Shown piece after piece: positions 36,431-47,279 of a stretch of 64,000 bases of DNA (positions are counted from its first letter, which is position 1; every line of letters starts with the position of its first letter). The notes beneath the pieces were generated by a model that saw nothing but the letters and a program-made list of their open reading frames with translations, had not been told where the DNA came from and made no database searches. The DNA comes from Ilex aquifolium (Eukaryota; Streptophyta; Magnoliopsida; Aquifoliales; Aquifoliaceae): contig OX637394.1 of the NCBI GenBank assembly GCA_951799425.1, forward strand, positions 11,650,501 to 11,714,500, written 5' to 3'. The position numbers and the translations under genes were made by a program.

Positions 36431-37253
36431 TGTAATAACAATTATAAATCTGACACATAAATTTACCATTAGAATTAAGAAAAATGGCTACTGGATTTTT
36501 GGCCAAATCAACAAATAATATATTTATGATGTGAACAAAATAACTATGAGTGTTATAATCTAAAATTCGAAATAAAGCATGCAAACAGTAGTTAGATTAT
36601 TAAAAATATAACATGCAATTTAAATAAATACAAAACATGTATAAACATGCAATCTATATAAACCAAATAAATTTATTTAGAAAGAGCTGGCCTGCGAGTC
36701 CGAGAGGCGTGTGATCACTGTCCTAAAGCAGCTGAGCCTCCCCACGTGAGGGTACTGACGGACACCAGCGACTCCAAGATCCAACCCAGACGCTCGCAGC
36801 AGCACCTCCTCAATGGTCACGTCCACTGGAAGGTTAGGATGAATCTGACTCGAATCGAGTTGCCCAAAACAATATAATATATGACAATTGGAAAAGGTAG
36901 GCCAAATGTAAAAGAATGAACAATCGGAAAGTCTACTGATGTTGAAAATTGTTCTTTTTAAAAGAATTCTTCAAAGCCCTTTATATAGCATGTGTATGTG
37001 TGCAACGTACACATGACTTTTAAATTTCTTTTTGACCGTTGGTCTATACTAGTGTAACCTACTAATAATATATTTTCAATGGATTTGAATGTTTGGCTTG
37101 AATAGCCATAAAACTAGATTTAAAAACAATAATTATTATTCTTGAATATACACACTAAATAGGATCAAAAAAATTTGCAACTGAAATTTATTATTTAAAC
37201 ATAATTAAAATGAAAATTCAATAAAAGTTTTAAAAACTTAATTTATTATTACA
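36431..37253 (-). repeat. outer copia 5' LTR, 823 bp
   Basis: Complete LTR. On the minus strand it contains TATATAAAGGGCTTTGAAG (about 36970-36990), a good TATA box. Followed on the plus strand by CTTAC, the second copy of the target duplication. The sequence next to it at 36421-36430 is not the standard tRNA-Met complement, so the primer tRNA is unclear. Confidence 0.93.
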
Positions 37254-37258
37254 CTTAC

Positions 37259-37636
37259 AAGCCAGCACAATTCCTTCCAAACTTTTGGTTTATTTTATTT
37301 TGAAATAAATGTTTTTCTTTACTTCATGAATTTGATTTTGGTTTCTGACAGATTAAATTGTGTAGGAAGCCATGTTTGTATTTTACAAGCATCATCGAGG
37401 CAGACCAAGCAGCCATGAATTATTGAAAGATGCTGCATGACCCAACTTTATATTGACCAAAACTCTTGCCCTGACCTCCATCTTCTAAACTAATGGTGGG
37501 TGGCTCCATTATTGTTAGTGGAAAGGTTATTGAATGTCATTGTTGTCAGCTTTAGTTTACTCTTATATGAAACTCTAGGTAGCAAAATTGTTTTTGTTTC
37601 CATCTTTTCTCTTAAGTTGTTAATACAAGCCTTAAA
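37259..37636. repeat. second copy of the kinase-exon flank, decayed
   Basis: Part of this stretch (about 37415-37636) repeats 296-538: GAATTATTGAAAGATGCTGC corresponds to the LLER segment of the kinase exon, followed by CATGACCCAACTTTA, TATTGACCAAAA and ACTAATGGTGGGTGGCT. The kinase frame is lost here. The left part (37259-37410) continues the single-copy block from 25886-26331. Confidence 0.65.
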
Positions 37637-38102
37637 TTGCAAAAATACGACTTATAATTCATCCATGGGTAGAATGCCATCACTCACCGCACTCCAGTTG
37701 TCTTGATGATGTGGTCAAGTTGACAACTGAAGATTTGTTGGATTATGATATAATTGGTTCATCTGAACAACCCATCATTGCATTCCTTCCAAGATTACAT
37801 CAGGTAGCAATCTTTGGCATGGTTACGATTTTTTTTAGTATATTTTTAAGTGCCGAACTTGCATTTTTTTTTTTTAATGTTTTGAACAGGATTTTTACTC
37901 AAGCATGTTTTTCAGTCGCCACATGCAGGATTAAAAAAGCTTTTCGTGGGTTCCGTAAGCCTATACAATATGCTAGATTGCCACCATGAGTATACTCAAT
38001 TCATTATTAACTTCATACTTTTATCTTTTCCTTTTTTAGGCTAATCGAAATGATGCTAGATTATCACGTAGCTGCCTGCAGGTTTTATGTTGGGCAATCG
38101 AT
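37637..38102. repeat. tandem array, part 3: truncated last unit
   Basis: Begins AAAATACGACTTATAATTCAT. It contains the DLLDYDIIGSSEQPIIAFLP segment, the segment after TTTTGAACAG and the GTTTTATGTTGGGCAATCGA segment, then stops at the MITE at 38103. It is preceded by the same flank that precedes the first unit. Confidence 0.8.
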
Positions 38103-38351
38103 AGACTCTCCAATAGGCTCTCTATTATAGTAGAAAAATAGTTTATAGTCAATAATATTTAATGAAGAATGTATATGTGTCACATTGTCATTCTTTAAAA
38201 ATAATATCGAGAGTGAGTTGGGCTCTCAAATGTAGAGAGCCGTATAAGGCTCTCTATTTTAGACAGTCTAAATAGAGAGCTTATTGGAGCATGATTTTTG
38301 GTGGTTAACTCTCTAAATAAAGTATAATAGAGAGTCTATTGGAGATACTCT
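38103..38351. mobile_element. MITE with TCTCCAATAG-type terminal inverted repeats
   Basis: About 250 bp. The left end AGACTCTCCAATAGGCTCTC matches the reverse complement of the right end (TCTCCAATAGACTCTCTATT). Internal GGCTCTC/GAGAGCC repeats form a long hairpin. Target duplication not clear, superfamily not assigned. Confidence 0.65.
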
Positions 38352-39144
38352 AAAAATCACAAATAATGAAATAATCAAGCACAATATATATTAAAAAATA
38401 GGAATAATTGCTTTCTACCTCCGTGTAGTTTTGGATAGTTAAAATTATGCATATTACTCCCTTTTAATTATGTACCAAAATGAAGTAATTGACATCATTA
38501 ACGGAATTATAAAATTACCATAATACTCACGTTATAAAATCAAAATTTTCATCTGATCTATTCTTGACCAGATTATTCAAACAGACTGAGAGAGATCGAG
38601 GAGAGAAAAAGGGAAAGATAGAGAAATGTTGATCGTAGACCACCCTTCTTATCCAAAAGATTCCATTGATTCTTCTTGTTTCCCTTGTACGTGAGAGTGG
38701 ATTAGTAGATGCGTGGTGTCGACTTCCAAGAACTTGTTTGTTATTGGTTGCTCAAACTTTAGTAAAGGTAAACAAAAATCCTAACTTACATATTGAGTGC
38801 CTTCGGATTATTCTGCTTGTTATTTATTTATTTATTTTTTTTACAAATATAGGTCATGAAAAACATGAATCACAATATTTTTCTAGTGTATCACAGATCT
38901 GAGATATTGCATAGGTTAAAATACATGGGTATTGCATAAAATTATCCTTTTTGATATGCGTCGTTTTCAAATGAACGTTTGTCTTGTTCTGAGGCAAGAC
39001 TTTTTTCATTTTTTGTAGTTACATGTGGGTCATTGTGTTTTTGTAGTGGGTACATTGTTCTTATTTGTTTATTGTTCCTCAATTGCATGCTTTTCTTTTC
39101 TTTTTGAATTGTTTATTTGGTTTATGGTTTCTTAATCATGCAAA
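38352..39144. other. AT-rich region upstream of a MULE remnant
   Basis: No gene recognised. The stretch at 38401-38530 resembles plant MULE terminal sequence in style (TTTCTACCTCCGTGTAG), but no matching inverted partner was found. It is probably the 5' part of the MULE remnant that follows. Confidence 0.35.
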
Positions 39145-39918
39145 ATGGACAATTGTTTTTCTATTGAGTTAAATCATGATGAATACTTTGAATGGTAGTC
39201 AAGTGTTGTTTACAAGAAGGGTGAAGTGAACACAGTATACAAGTGTAATCCAGATAAGATGTCATTATTTGAATTAAGAGGAATGTACGAGGATTTGACC
39301 TCAGATAAGCCTAATGTTATAAACATGTGGTGCATACTTTCTGCATTTAGCTTAGACAATGGGCTGATTGCCATTAATTCAGACAAGGAAGTCATGGATA
39401 TGCTTATGGCATACAGAGGATTTGATGTAGTTATTGTATATATGGAGTAAGGGCAAGAACCTATTCAATTAATTTCTGCATGGGGGTAAATGTTGGCGGG
39501 ACCCAGAATTTCAAATGGTTATGTAGAATCAAATAATACCCAACAAAATACAGTAGAAGCAAGTGACAGTGGGGATCCCAGTTGGATGAATGAAGGATTA
39601 GAGAGGCTTAGAGAGGATGACATTATCAATGATACTGGTACTTCAGGGGTTGGTCTTACTGTACTTCAAGGAAATATGACAAATAATGTTGATGATGGGA
39701 CTGAAACTGCCACTGGAAGAGAGAGTTCTAGAAAAGAGGTCTCAGAATCTGGAAATGCTCAAAATGCAAAAACTATATTTGTAGAGCATGAAAGTGTAGA
39801 AGTTGCATATGCTCATAATGAAACTGTTGATGCTGGAAATGCAGAAATTGGAAATGATGAAAATGCTAATGTTCAAAATGACCAATGGTATTCTGATGTT
39901 CAAAATGAAAATGCGTAA
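39145..39918 (+). pseudogene. N-terminal fragment of a second MULE transposase
   Basis: One frame from ATG 39145 runs to a stop at 39916 but has internal stops near 39196, 39448 and 39487. It reads VYKCNPDKMSLFELRGMYED, later LDNGLIAINSDKEVMDML and VVIVYME. This pattern (xxCDxDKMSLxEL...LDxGLxxLxSDxDV...IxVYxEH) is the N-terminal domain of many plant MuDR-like transposases. An acidic Asn/Glu-rich linker follows, as usual before the DNA-binding domain, but nothing downstream continues it. A possible donor (GTAAGCC) overlaps the final stop. Confidence 0.65.
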
Positions 39919-40455
39919 GCCTGATTACCAAACACACTGTACATCTACTCTCTATCCTCACACGCAGGACTGCCAAAACCTTCGCACACCCAAAACCCCT
40001 AATTACATCGCCCTCCATTCATGGTGTCACGATTGCTCGAGCAATAGAGTTACCTGAGTGCATGATCTTTATCCTTCACCTTCCCACCCACAACACCACC
40101 CCTAGGTTTCTTTTAGTCATTTAGGGAAAGTTTATTGTGTTCAAGGCAATCTAAGCATTTCTAATTTAGACAACCTCTTGTAGTTATTTTTGTATTAAAT
40201 ACTCCTTCCGTCCTTCCTTCTACGAAAGTCAGGATATGATGTGGAAAAAAATCAGAAAATCATGAGAATCAAGTTATATTCACGTGGGAGGACATACAAA
40301 ACTAGATTCTTTAGTGATCTACTCAGTTGAACTGCAAATCTTCAGGCTGTGGAGAATGGGAGCTTGGTGTACATTGCTGCTTCTTCGCGAATATATTCAC
40401 GAAGGGCAAATTGCTTTTTTGGGTGAACCTTACTGACTTGCATTTCTGCTTGTAG
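39919..40455. other. intergenic, including a probable retained CPN60 intron end
   Basis: No gene in the first part. The last about 120 bp, ending TTTCTGCTTGTAG, behaves as an intron 3' end for the CPN60-alpha exon at 40456. That makes the exon a genomic-copy fragment and not a spliced retrocopy. Confidence 0.4.
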
Positions 40456-40741
40456 GCACTGGTGGCACCAGCATCTTTGATAGCTCAAAACGCTGGGATT
40501 GAAGGAGAGGTAGTTGTGGAAAAGGTGAAGGAAGGCGAATGGGAAACTGGTTGCAACGCAATGACGGACAAGTATGAGAACCTGGTGGAAGCTGGTGTTA
40601 TAGACCCAGCCAAAGTGACAAGATGTGCATTGCAGAATGCAGCTTCTGTTGCGGGAATGGTCCTTACCACAGATGATTGTTGTGGAAAAGCCTAAATCCA
40701 AGATGCCCGTGGGTGCTCCTCCTCAAGGGTTTGCTGTGTAA
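40456..40741 (+). pseudogene. CPN60A: last exon of chloroplast chaperonin CPN60 alpha (RuBisCO large-subunit-binding protein), frameshifted
   Basis: After a TTGTAG acceptor the frame reads [20 protein letters not shown], later [20 protein letters not shown] and [13 protein letters not shown]. This is the conserved C-terminus of plastid Cpn60 alpha, a GroEL-type folding chamber subunit. Directly after VLTT the frame shifts by one base. The expected tail continues in another frame as [20 protein letters not shown] with a stop at 40739-40741. No upstream exons are in the window, so this is a fragment. A 3' UTR-like sequence follows to about 40980. Family certain; a pseudogene by frameshift and truncation. 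Confidence 0.85.
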
Positions 40742-41474
40742 TTACCAGCATAAGTTTAATGTTCATTTGGAATTTAGAGGCGGATAGTGTCATAACGGCA
40801 GCGGATCAAGGAAGAGGAGACCAGAGGAATGAAACATGTCCTTTTTCCTTTCTTGTATACGTAGCATGAGATGGGTTTTGTTGGAGTGAGTGGGATTTTT
40901 TTGGTATGAATCTAAATAGTTATCATCTATTTGTTGCCTATACGTTGTGTTGTACCTTCTAGTGAGAGAAACATCTACCAGGTTTTTGCCCTCTAAAATT
41001 GACCGGATAATAAGTGAACCTTGAACTTTCCTAATGATTTTTTCTGTAGGCCAGCAAGAAGCATGTTAATGGGACCATATTCATCCCACACTGGCAGCAA
41101 CAAAAGCCCACGTACAATAATAATTTTGTTTTTGCTTCATGCTCATATCGACAAACAATTTTATGCTTCCTGCTCCGAATCACCTTTCCTTAATAAACGA
41201 TGTGTCGTCATTGACACGGTTTTCTCCGGCCACGTCTTATGGAAAGCCAAAAACAAAAGCTAGCTTTCAGCCATCACCAAATCCACTTTCAGCCATCACC
41301 ACTACCAGCGGCCTACACCTACCGAATCCAGTTCCAGCCAGGCAAAGCATGTTTGGCTACCACTTAATTTTCTCCCACACATCGTTGTAGACCTTGAACT
41401 GGACATGTGCAGGATCTAGCAACTATGGAAAAATGAGCGCAAAATTCATATACCGAAAAGAATCCCTGCGTACA
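40742..41474. other. CPN60 3' flank and unassigned DNA
   Basis: Up to about 40980 this is probably retained CPN60 3' UTR. Then comes unassigned sequence with balanced composition (Ser/Pro-rich short ORFs near 41139-41390) but no recognised family. Confidence 0.35.
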
Positions 41475-41482
41475 GTATATAG

Positions 41483-42399
41483 CAATGTTATCAGAACCGG
41501 ACCGGTCATCGAACCGGCTAGGGGACTGGGTCAATGGTTCACTGGTTCAACCGGTGGGTCAACTGGTCGGACTGGTCATATAATAAAAAAATAAAAATAT
41601 ATATATAATAATTATAAAACATAATAATTTAACTAAAAAATATAAAATATGTCTAAAATGCATACCATTTAGTAAGTTATCTTCAGCATTTAGTTTTATT
41701 AAATCGTGTGAAATCAAAACCAATGAAATCAAAACCAATAAAATCAAAACCGACCATTTTGTTTTAGAAGCACCGACCATTTTTGAAATCAAAACCAACC
41801 ATTACTCAAAACCAATGAAATCCCAGCCGCTGAAATCTCAAAACCAAAAACAAACCAATGAAACCAATGAAATCAACCATTACTAAGATATGAACTAATG
41901 AAAGCAGTAAACATTGATCGCAGCCGTTGGAGTTCTTCGTCAGTCACTTGAATTCTCTGATCGCAGTCGCCTGATGTTGCTGGTCGCTGATCGCAGTGTC
42001 TGATCACAGTCGAAGATCCCTGGTCGCTGGACCTGGAGCAGGAGTAGTGGTTGATCGCAGTCGACTACTCGAGCAGTGGCTGATCGCAGTAGCTGGAGCA
42101 CTTGGTCGCTGGAGCCTGGTGGTGGTGGTGCCTTCTACGATTTAAGGCAAAAAAAAGCCCCAAATACAAAAAGATGTTGATTTAATTAATTTATGTAATT
42201 TAATTTTTAAATTAGCATCAAACCGTCCGGTTTGTACAAAACCGCCAGTTCACGGTTTTTGTAAAAAACCGGCCGGTTTTCCGATTTTTATCCGGTTCTC
42301 TTCCTTAAGCGGTTCAACTAAGGAACCGGACCGGTTAGGGTCCCGAGTCACAGTTGAACCGGTCCGACTGGCCGGTCCGGTCCGGTTCTGATAACACTG
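41483..42399. mobile_element. hAT-like non-autonomous element A1, 917 bp
   Basis: Terminal inverted repeats CAATGTTATCAGAACCGG and, inverted, CAGTGTTATCAGAACCGG, with a perfect 8-bp duplication GTATATAG at 41475-41482 and 42400-42407. An 8-bp duplication and CA-G-TG ends fit the hAT superfamily. There is no transposase ORF. The subterminal regions are rich in ACCGG motifs, and the interior has a degenerate CTGATCGCAGTCG array (about 41930-42115). Confidence 0.88.
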
Positions 42400-42407
42400 G
42401 TATATAG

Positions 42408-42961
42408 CCACATAACTGGAATTGGATTTATCAACGAGGATTGTATGGTGTATTGCCACAGCTTTTGTAGGGAGATTGATTCTCTGAGAGTACTCGGGTG
42501 TAACGACAAGCCACCACCAAGGCCAAAAAGATGTTTTAAGGGTATCCGATTGAGGTGACATGATGTTGACCTTAGTTACTAAGATATATATTGGTGCTTG
42601 GTTGGCTAGATTGCAAGCAACTCGATCCCCGGAGGAATGTAGAACAATCACCAGGGTTAGGCTGGTGGTAGACCGTAGATGCACCCTTATCAGAGTTTTC
42701 TGCTGAGTTCACAGTCTACCCTTGTGGTTTATAATCATGTTACGATGTATTCTAATCAGAAATTCCATAACCCTACAAAAGTTAACATTTAGAAACCTTT
42801 AAGTGAAGATCCTTGAGCGCTTGATGAAACATCCACGATCACTCTGTTAAGATGCTTCTGCAAAACCGATGCTAGGCGATGACAAAAGTAGCCCCAACAA
42901 CGAGATTTCAGTTAAGACTCCATGCCCTGAACAGCCTCAACAAGTACATAGATCAGACTTG
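42408..42961. other. 3' flank of the dehydratase gene
   Basis: Probable 3' UTR on the minus strand for the first few hundred bases below 42962, then intergenic. No other gene is recognised. Confidence 0.4.
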
Positions 42962-44360
42962 TTACATCGCCAGAGTAGGTAAGATTGCTGTAGCCTCACC
43001 ATCAAGAACAACAAGGCCATCATTTTGGGAGCACTTGGTTGAGAATTTTGCACTGAAACATGTCAAAACAAAAAAAAGCTGTGTCAGGGGATCGAATGCC
43101 ATTGAATGCATAATTTTGAAGGGGAGAGAAGAATCTAGTTAATGGAACCTACATGTATTTGTTCTTCATTTCTCTTATATTAGTTGCTTGAACTTCACTA
43201 ATAATCTCCTCTCCAATATATACTGGTAATTTGAACTGCAAGGTTTGTGAAACATATACAGCTCCAGGCTACACAAATAGTAATATAACAGTGTCAGCAT
43301 AGTCCCACTTGTAAACAATTATCCGGTGTCACAGAAAAAGGCCCAAACCGATGGAAGAGAGTTCTCAAGCTTCATCAAGGGGCAAACAATAGAAATCAAA
43401 TGGCACAGAATACATCATTTTGTCATGCCTGAGACAATACTGTTAAAGAGATCACCACCATAACAAGGAATGGATTCATTAATTAATTGGCATCTTTTAA
43501 ATCACGTCCCAAAAACCAACATCAGTACAATCTTATGGCCCCACATCATGCAATCATGATCAACAAACATTAATCATTTAGGCTCTCGTCTTTTTACTTA
43601 GTGGCATTTCCTTTTTATGAACCTGAGTAATCATGTTTCAAACACTTCCTTTTAGTTAAATGTGTTTTTTACAGGCCCTATTTTGTAAGGAGATAGGTAG
43701 AGTACAGTGGTTAATTTACAAAAAAATAACTATCATTGAAGCAGAAACTGGATATTTGAAGTAATTTTCTTCCAGGTCAAGCAGACTAAAAGAGTTTGCA
43801 AAGGTTCCAAATGGAACATGTTTTAGCTATCACAGTTTAGGCGCAACCAACTGGGGAATGCCACCTTTTTTCTTTGACGGGAGTTTTGTCTACTGCAACA
43901 AGGACATATCTAGAGAATCTAGTTTAATTGGCTACTGTTGATACGTGTTTTGTCCTCTCTGCATTGTAAAATCGAGCCCAGATCGAAAAAATTCATTGCT
44001 ACATAGGCCAGATATCAGATAAATCAACGAAGTGAGAAGTTAGGTATGCTAGAATTGGAAACTTACAAAATGGGAAGCAATGATTCGAGGAAATAATGAA
44101 GCAACAAGCATCCCAGGAACAAGTACACCTTTGAATCCAGCATTTCTGGCACATTCAGCGTCAAAATGTAGAGGGTTGGAGTCATAGCTCAGCTTTGAAT
44201 ATTTAAGAACATCCTCATTTGAAAATGTTCTTGCCTGCTTTAAAATGGCTCCGGTGTTCAGCGTATTTGGTGCTGAATAACAGGAGAAACCCGAGGAGGG
44301 AACAAACGTAGAAATGAGACGCTTCACGAGCATCTTCTTAGAGGCCTTCAAAGGGCGCAA
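42962..44360 (-). CDS. HTD2: mitochondrial 3-hydroxyacyl-thioester dehydratase, MaoC/hotdog type (three exons, intact)
   Basis: Three minus-strand exons, 44360-44067, 43268-43153 and 43052-42962, join in phase into 166 codons plus a stop. Donors are GTAAGT and GTAGGT; acceptors are TGTGTAG and TTTCAG. Exon 1 holds a Ser-rich, Arg-containing N-terminus that suits a mitochondrial presequence, then FSNEDVLKYSKLSYDSNPLH. Asp60 and His65 of DSNPLH are the hydratase-2 catalytic pair. Exon 2 reads PGAVYVSQTLQFKLPVYIGE; exon 3 ends LVVLDGEATAILPTLAM. In this family the enzyme removes water from 3-hydroxyacyl-ACP in mitochondrial type II fatty acid synthesis, which feeds lipoic acid. The length matches plant homologues. 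The start could be Met1 (44360) or Met10 (44333). This is the only intact-looking host gene seen. Confidence 0.9.
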
Positions 44361-44575
44361 AATCCGTATTTTAGATCCGATGAAAGCTCAATTAGAACAC
44401 CATGAGCATGGAGGCAACTAGTGACACAATGCACTAGCTTTTAAGGAGATAAAAGCATGCGGTGAACACAAACTGTCACGGGAACACCGTTTAACATAAC
44501 AGTGGCCCTCTCAGATACCGACACACAAAGAACAGCAGTACCACTGCCGATAGCCCCTTTGACATTTAAATGCAC
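44361..44575 (-). other. 5' extension of dehydratase exon 1 (UTR or upstream reading frame)
   Basis: On the minus strand a CTGTTACAG acceptor at about 44576 opens a stretch continuous with exon 1. One frame is open for 44 codons, VHLNVKGAIGSGTAVLCVSV, up to LLSP and a stop near 44442. I do not recognise it. Most likely a spliced 5' UTR; it could be the end of another product on the same transcript. Confidence 0.45.
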
Positions 44576-44576
44576 C

Positions 44577-46086
44577 TGTAACAGGGAGATCAAGTAACCT
44601 GATTATATTCTACAAAAAAAGTTAGTGCACTAGACAGTGAAGAAATATGAGGGACCACTGTTCAACACAATGGTAAAGTGTTGGTCCAACAACTGAAAGA
44701 TTGGGTGTTTAAATTTAAGGGTTGCAACTCAAGAAATATGAATGAGCATTGTCTAGGCAGTGCTAAAGTGTCGGGCTAATCGAGATGCTGCGATTCTTGA
44801 CCATTGGATCAGCAAGGGTGTGATTCAGATGGATCATGAGAAGAAGTCCTTCTCTATTCCTTCCCAAGGTAAGGAAGACTTTCTTTCTCCCCGTGAGCTC
44901 CTCTTTGAGAAGCCAATGAGTATAAAGACAGTCTTAGCCTCCTTTTAACCTTCTATTCGTCAGCCATTTTATGCAAAAATGCCAATTCCACCTCCCAAAT
45001 AGTTAAGAGAGTTATATTCAGAAAATAAAAAAACTCTGGTAGTTCAGGCCCTGTGCAACAAAAAACCGTATTTCATGTGAACCTAACATACATCACATAC
45101 AATGCGCAAGACCATAATGTCAAAAACAGAAAAGCATACAATAGAAAAACAGAATTCAATTAACTTGTTCAACAAAAGATTACTTGCAACACAATTTGTA
45201 CCAAATGGAGATAAATAATAAAAAAATCACCTACAAAAGATGATTCACAAACGTGAAGAAATGCTGAGTCAAAGCCTTAAACTGAAACCAATGACTTATA
45301 AGAAAGATATGTCAAGCAATAATAGGCACTTGAATAGCAAACTTAAGTGTGATTTGATAGCAATGTTAAGGGGCTTCTCCTTTGTCACTATTACTGGTGT
45401 CCGCTTCCTTGTATCATTTGCCCACCAATCAAAGAAATTCAATTTGGGTTCCATTTGTTCTCTACAATGGGTTAGATTCACAGTGACGAGTAGGTATCAT
45501 CTACCCGCAATGCAAGAACCTAGAATCCTACAAACACCAATAAACCCAGGAAATCTTCACAACTAAGATCTCAAAATCAAGAAATTGGCATAACCCATTT
45601 GAGCCAACCACACATTTGACTTTCACAATGAAGAACTCAACTGCACTTGGCATCCTTCCAATTGGGGTAGAGCAGGAGGACGGTATTCATTAATCATTCT
45701 TCATTCAGTCACTGCATGCTGTGACATGAAATTCTAAAAAAACCAAAACCATAATTTCTACTTAGAATTACACAACTTGATTCACAGTGATGTAAACTTA
45801 CAATACTATAGCACCCTAAATTTAGATTTAATATATAGGATATTATTGGCAGTGAGATAATAAGTTCTTTATTATCTGTCCCCTACAACCTCCTAATTGC
45901 AAGTGCATTGAATCACTTCTGAAAAACACCAACAACCCACAAAAACCAAATCACTCTTTAGCAAGAAAAGGTAAATTCATGCCAACAATGCATACATAAA
46001 TGCATAGAAAGGAAAATCAAACTCACACAAGACCCAAAAAACCCAAGTCATTAGAAGGAAAAGTTATCTAAAATACAAAAAATCCT
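44577..46086. other. upstream region of the dehydratase gene
   Basis: No convincing gene. A 62-codon plus-strand ORF at 44760-44948 (RANRDAAILDHWISKGVIQM) looks like a transposon gag remnant but is too short to assign. 45240-45566 is an open but unrecognised frame. The rest is AT-rich. Confidence 0.35.
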
Positions 46087-46625
46087 TGTTTTAAAGGAAA
46101 AAGAGAGAGTTTGGCAGGGGCTCCTGGGGATACTAAAGGGTGAGACAGGGGTAGGGAGATTGTTCAAAATTTTGGGGTGGATTGATGGGTGGGGGGTGCT
46201 TTTTGTGTGAGCGAATGGTTGTGGGTGAAGAAATCAACCCAGAGTGCGTGTGTGTATGTGTTGTGCATCACTGATGTGTGTGTTTTGTTGGGTTTGTGTA
46301 TGTGTGGGTCAGGGGCTGTGGAATGCGTCGATGATTGGCAGGGGATGGAGGAGAGAGGGGGAGAAAGGAAGGGAGCTATAACTGGAGAGTGAGAGAGTAG
46401 CGGTGGTGGCTGTTGGCATTGTTGCTGGCTGCGTCTCTGGTGGGTCTCCATGGTGCTGGGTCAATGTGAGAATGGTGGTCGCTGCTCAGGCAAATAGAGA
46501 AAAGAGAGTGGGAAGGGAAGAGAGAAAGATAAGATCAGAGAAGTGGAGGAGAGAAAGGGGTTAACAGACGCATGAGAGAGAAGAGTTAGGAAGGAGAGGG
46601 GTGAAATTTGGAGCACTTGACTTTG
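46087..46625 (-). promoter_or_regulatory. GA/CT-rich region, possible distal 5' leader or promoter
   Basis: Strongly purine-rich on the plus strand (pyrimidine-rich on minus), with GTGTGTGT and GAGAGAGG tracts. Such CT tracts often sit at plant transcription starts. It could mark the start of the dehydratase transcript if the 5' UTR is spliced to 44575, which is inference only. The Pro/Ser/His-rich minus ORF inside is low-complexity. Confidence 0.3.
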
Positions 46626-46991
46626 ACAGAATTTGGTGGGATATTTTCTGGGGTTATATTTTAAGAACTTAAAAAATAAGAACTGATGATTACATCAAGA
46701 TATTTCAAATAGCAATTTATTACACAATACACAATCAATTTGAGCTTATTAAAAACAAAAACAAAATCATGATTCGGATACAGATACTCAATAATAACCA
46801 CGACCAAGTTCATATGAGACTCTCATCGTGTCGAATGACCCGACACTTGCAACTAATCTGAACACAACCAGGCCAACAAGTTTAATAAATGGGTCTTGTT
46901 CCTTTTGACACTACTCTCCGGTCTCCACATTTAGTACATGGGTCATGGTTGGATTAACACGACCAACACGGCTAATATGACCCGTTTATCC
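46626..46991. other. intergenic AT-rich DNA
   Basis: Contains a stretch rich in CACGACC/CGACACTTG motifs (about 46790-46990) that resembles dispersed repeat DNA near 57640-57880 in style. No gene. Confidence 0.35.
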
Positions 46992-47279
46992 AATTTAACC
47001 ATAGTTTTAAAACCCGCCCCGGCCCGACAGGTCAACCCGGTGAACCGGTGCTCAAATCAGGGTCGGTTCTCTTAAAAGACCGTTTGTGCATAGAAACCGG
47101 GATCAAACAGTTGAACCGGTCGAAAATCGGTGAACCCGTGAGAACCGGACGAGTTAACCAAACCGGACGGTTTAAAATTATTTGTATAAATGTAAGTTTT
47201 TTTGCACTTTTTGGGCATTTTGTCCTTTTGCCCTAAATCGATCCAGTCCAGAGTCCCAGACCTCATTGCCCTAAATCGA

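Larger units (their letters stand above)
26332..37253 (-). mobile_element. Ty1/copia LTR retrotransposon, outer copy, carrying a nested copia element
   Basis: LTRs of 823 bp (TGTAATAA...TTATTACA), 5-bp duplication CTTAC, protease-integrase-RT-RNase H on the minus strand. Subtracting the nested element (4861 bp) and its 5-bp duplication gives the left LTR exactly 823 bp, the same as the right one. The two LTRs differ at about one position, so the insertion is very recent on a neutral clock. The copy is broken (about one break in pol) and I recognise no gag, so it was probably moved by proteins from relatives. Confidence 0.95.

Noticed and set aside
40342-40701. Minus-strand ORF opposite the CPN60 exon
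   Set aside because: Antisense shadow of the CPN60-alpha coding sequence.
42250-42684. 144-codon minus-strand ORF downstream of the dehydratase gene
   Set aside because: Part of it lies in the hAT-like element end and the rest in the gene's 3' flank; no family resemblance.
44655-44760. SINE-like or tRNA-like sequence (AATGGTAAAGTGTTGGTC ... GGGTGTTTAAATTT)
   Set aside because: The box B match is poor (TTTAAATTT in place of TTCGAATCC) and no tail was found.
44760-44948. 62-codon ORF reading RANRDAAILDHWISKGVIQM
   Set aside because: Resembles retroelement gag fragments in style, but too short and without a partner domain; kept only as a note.
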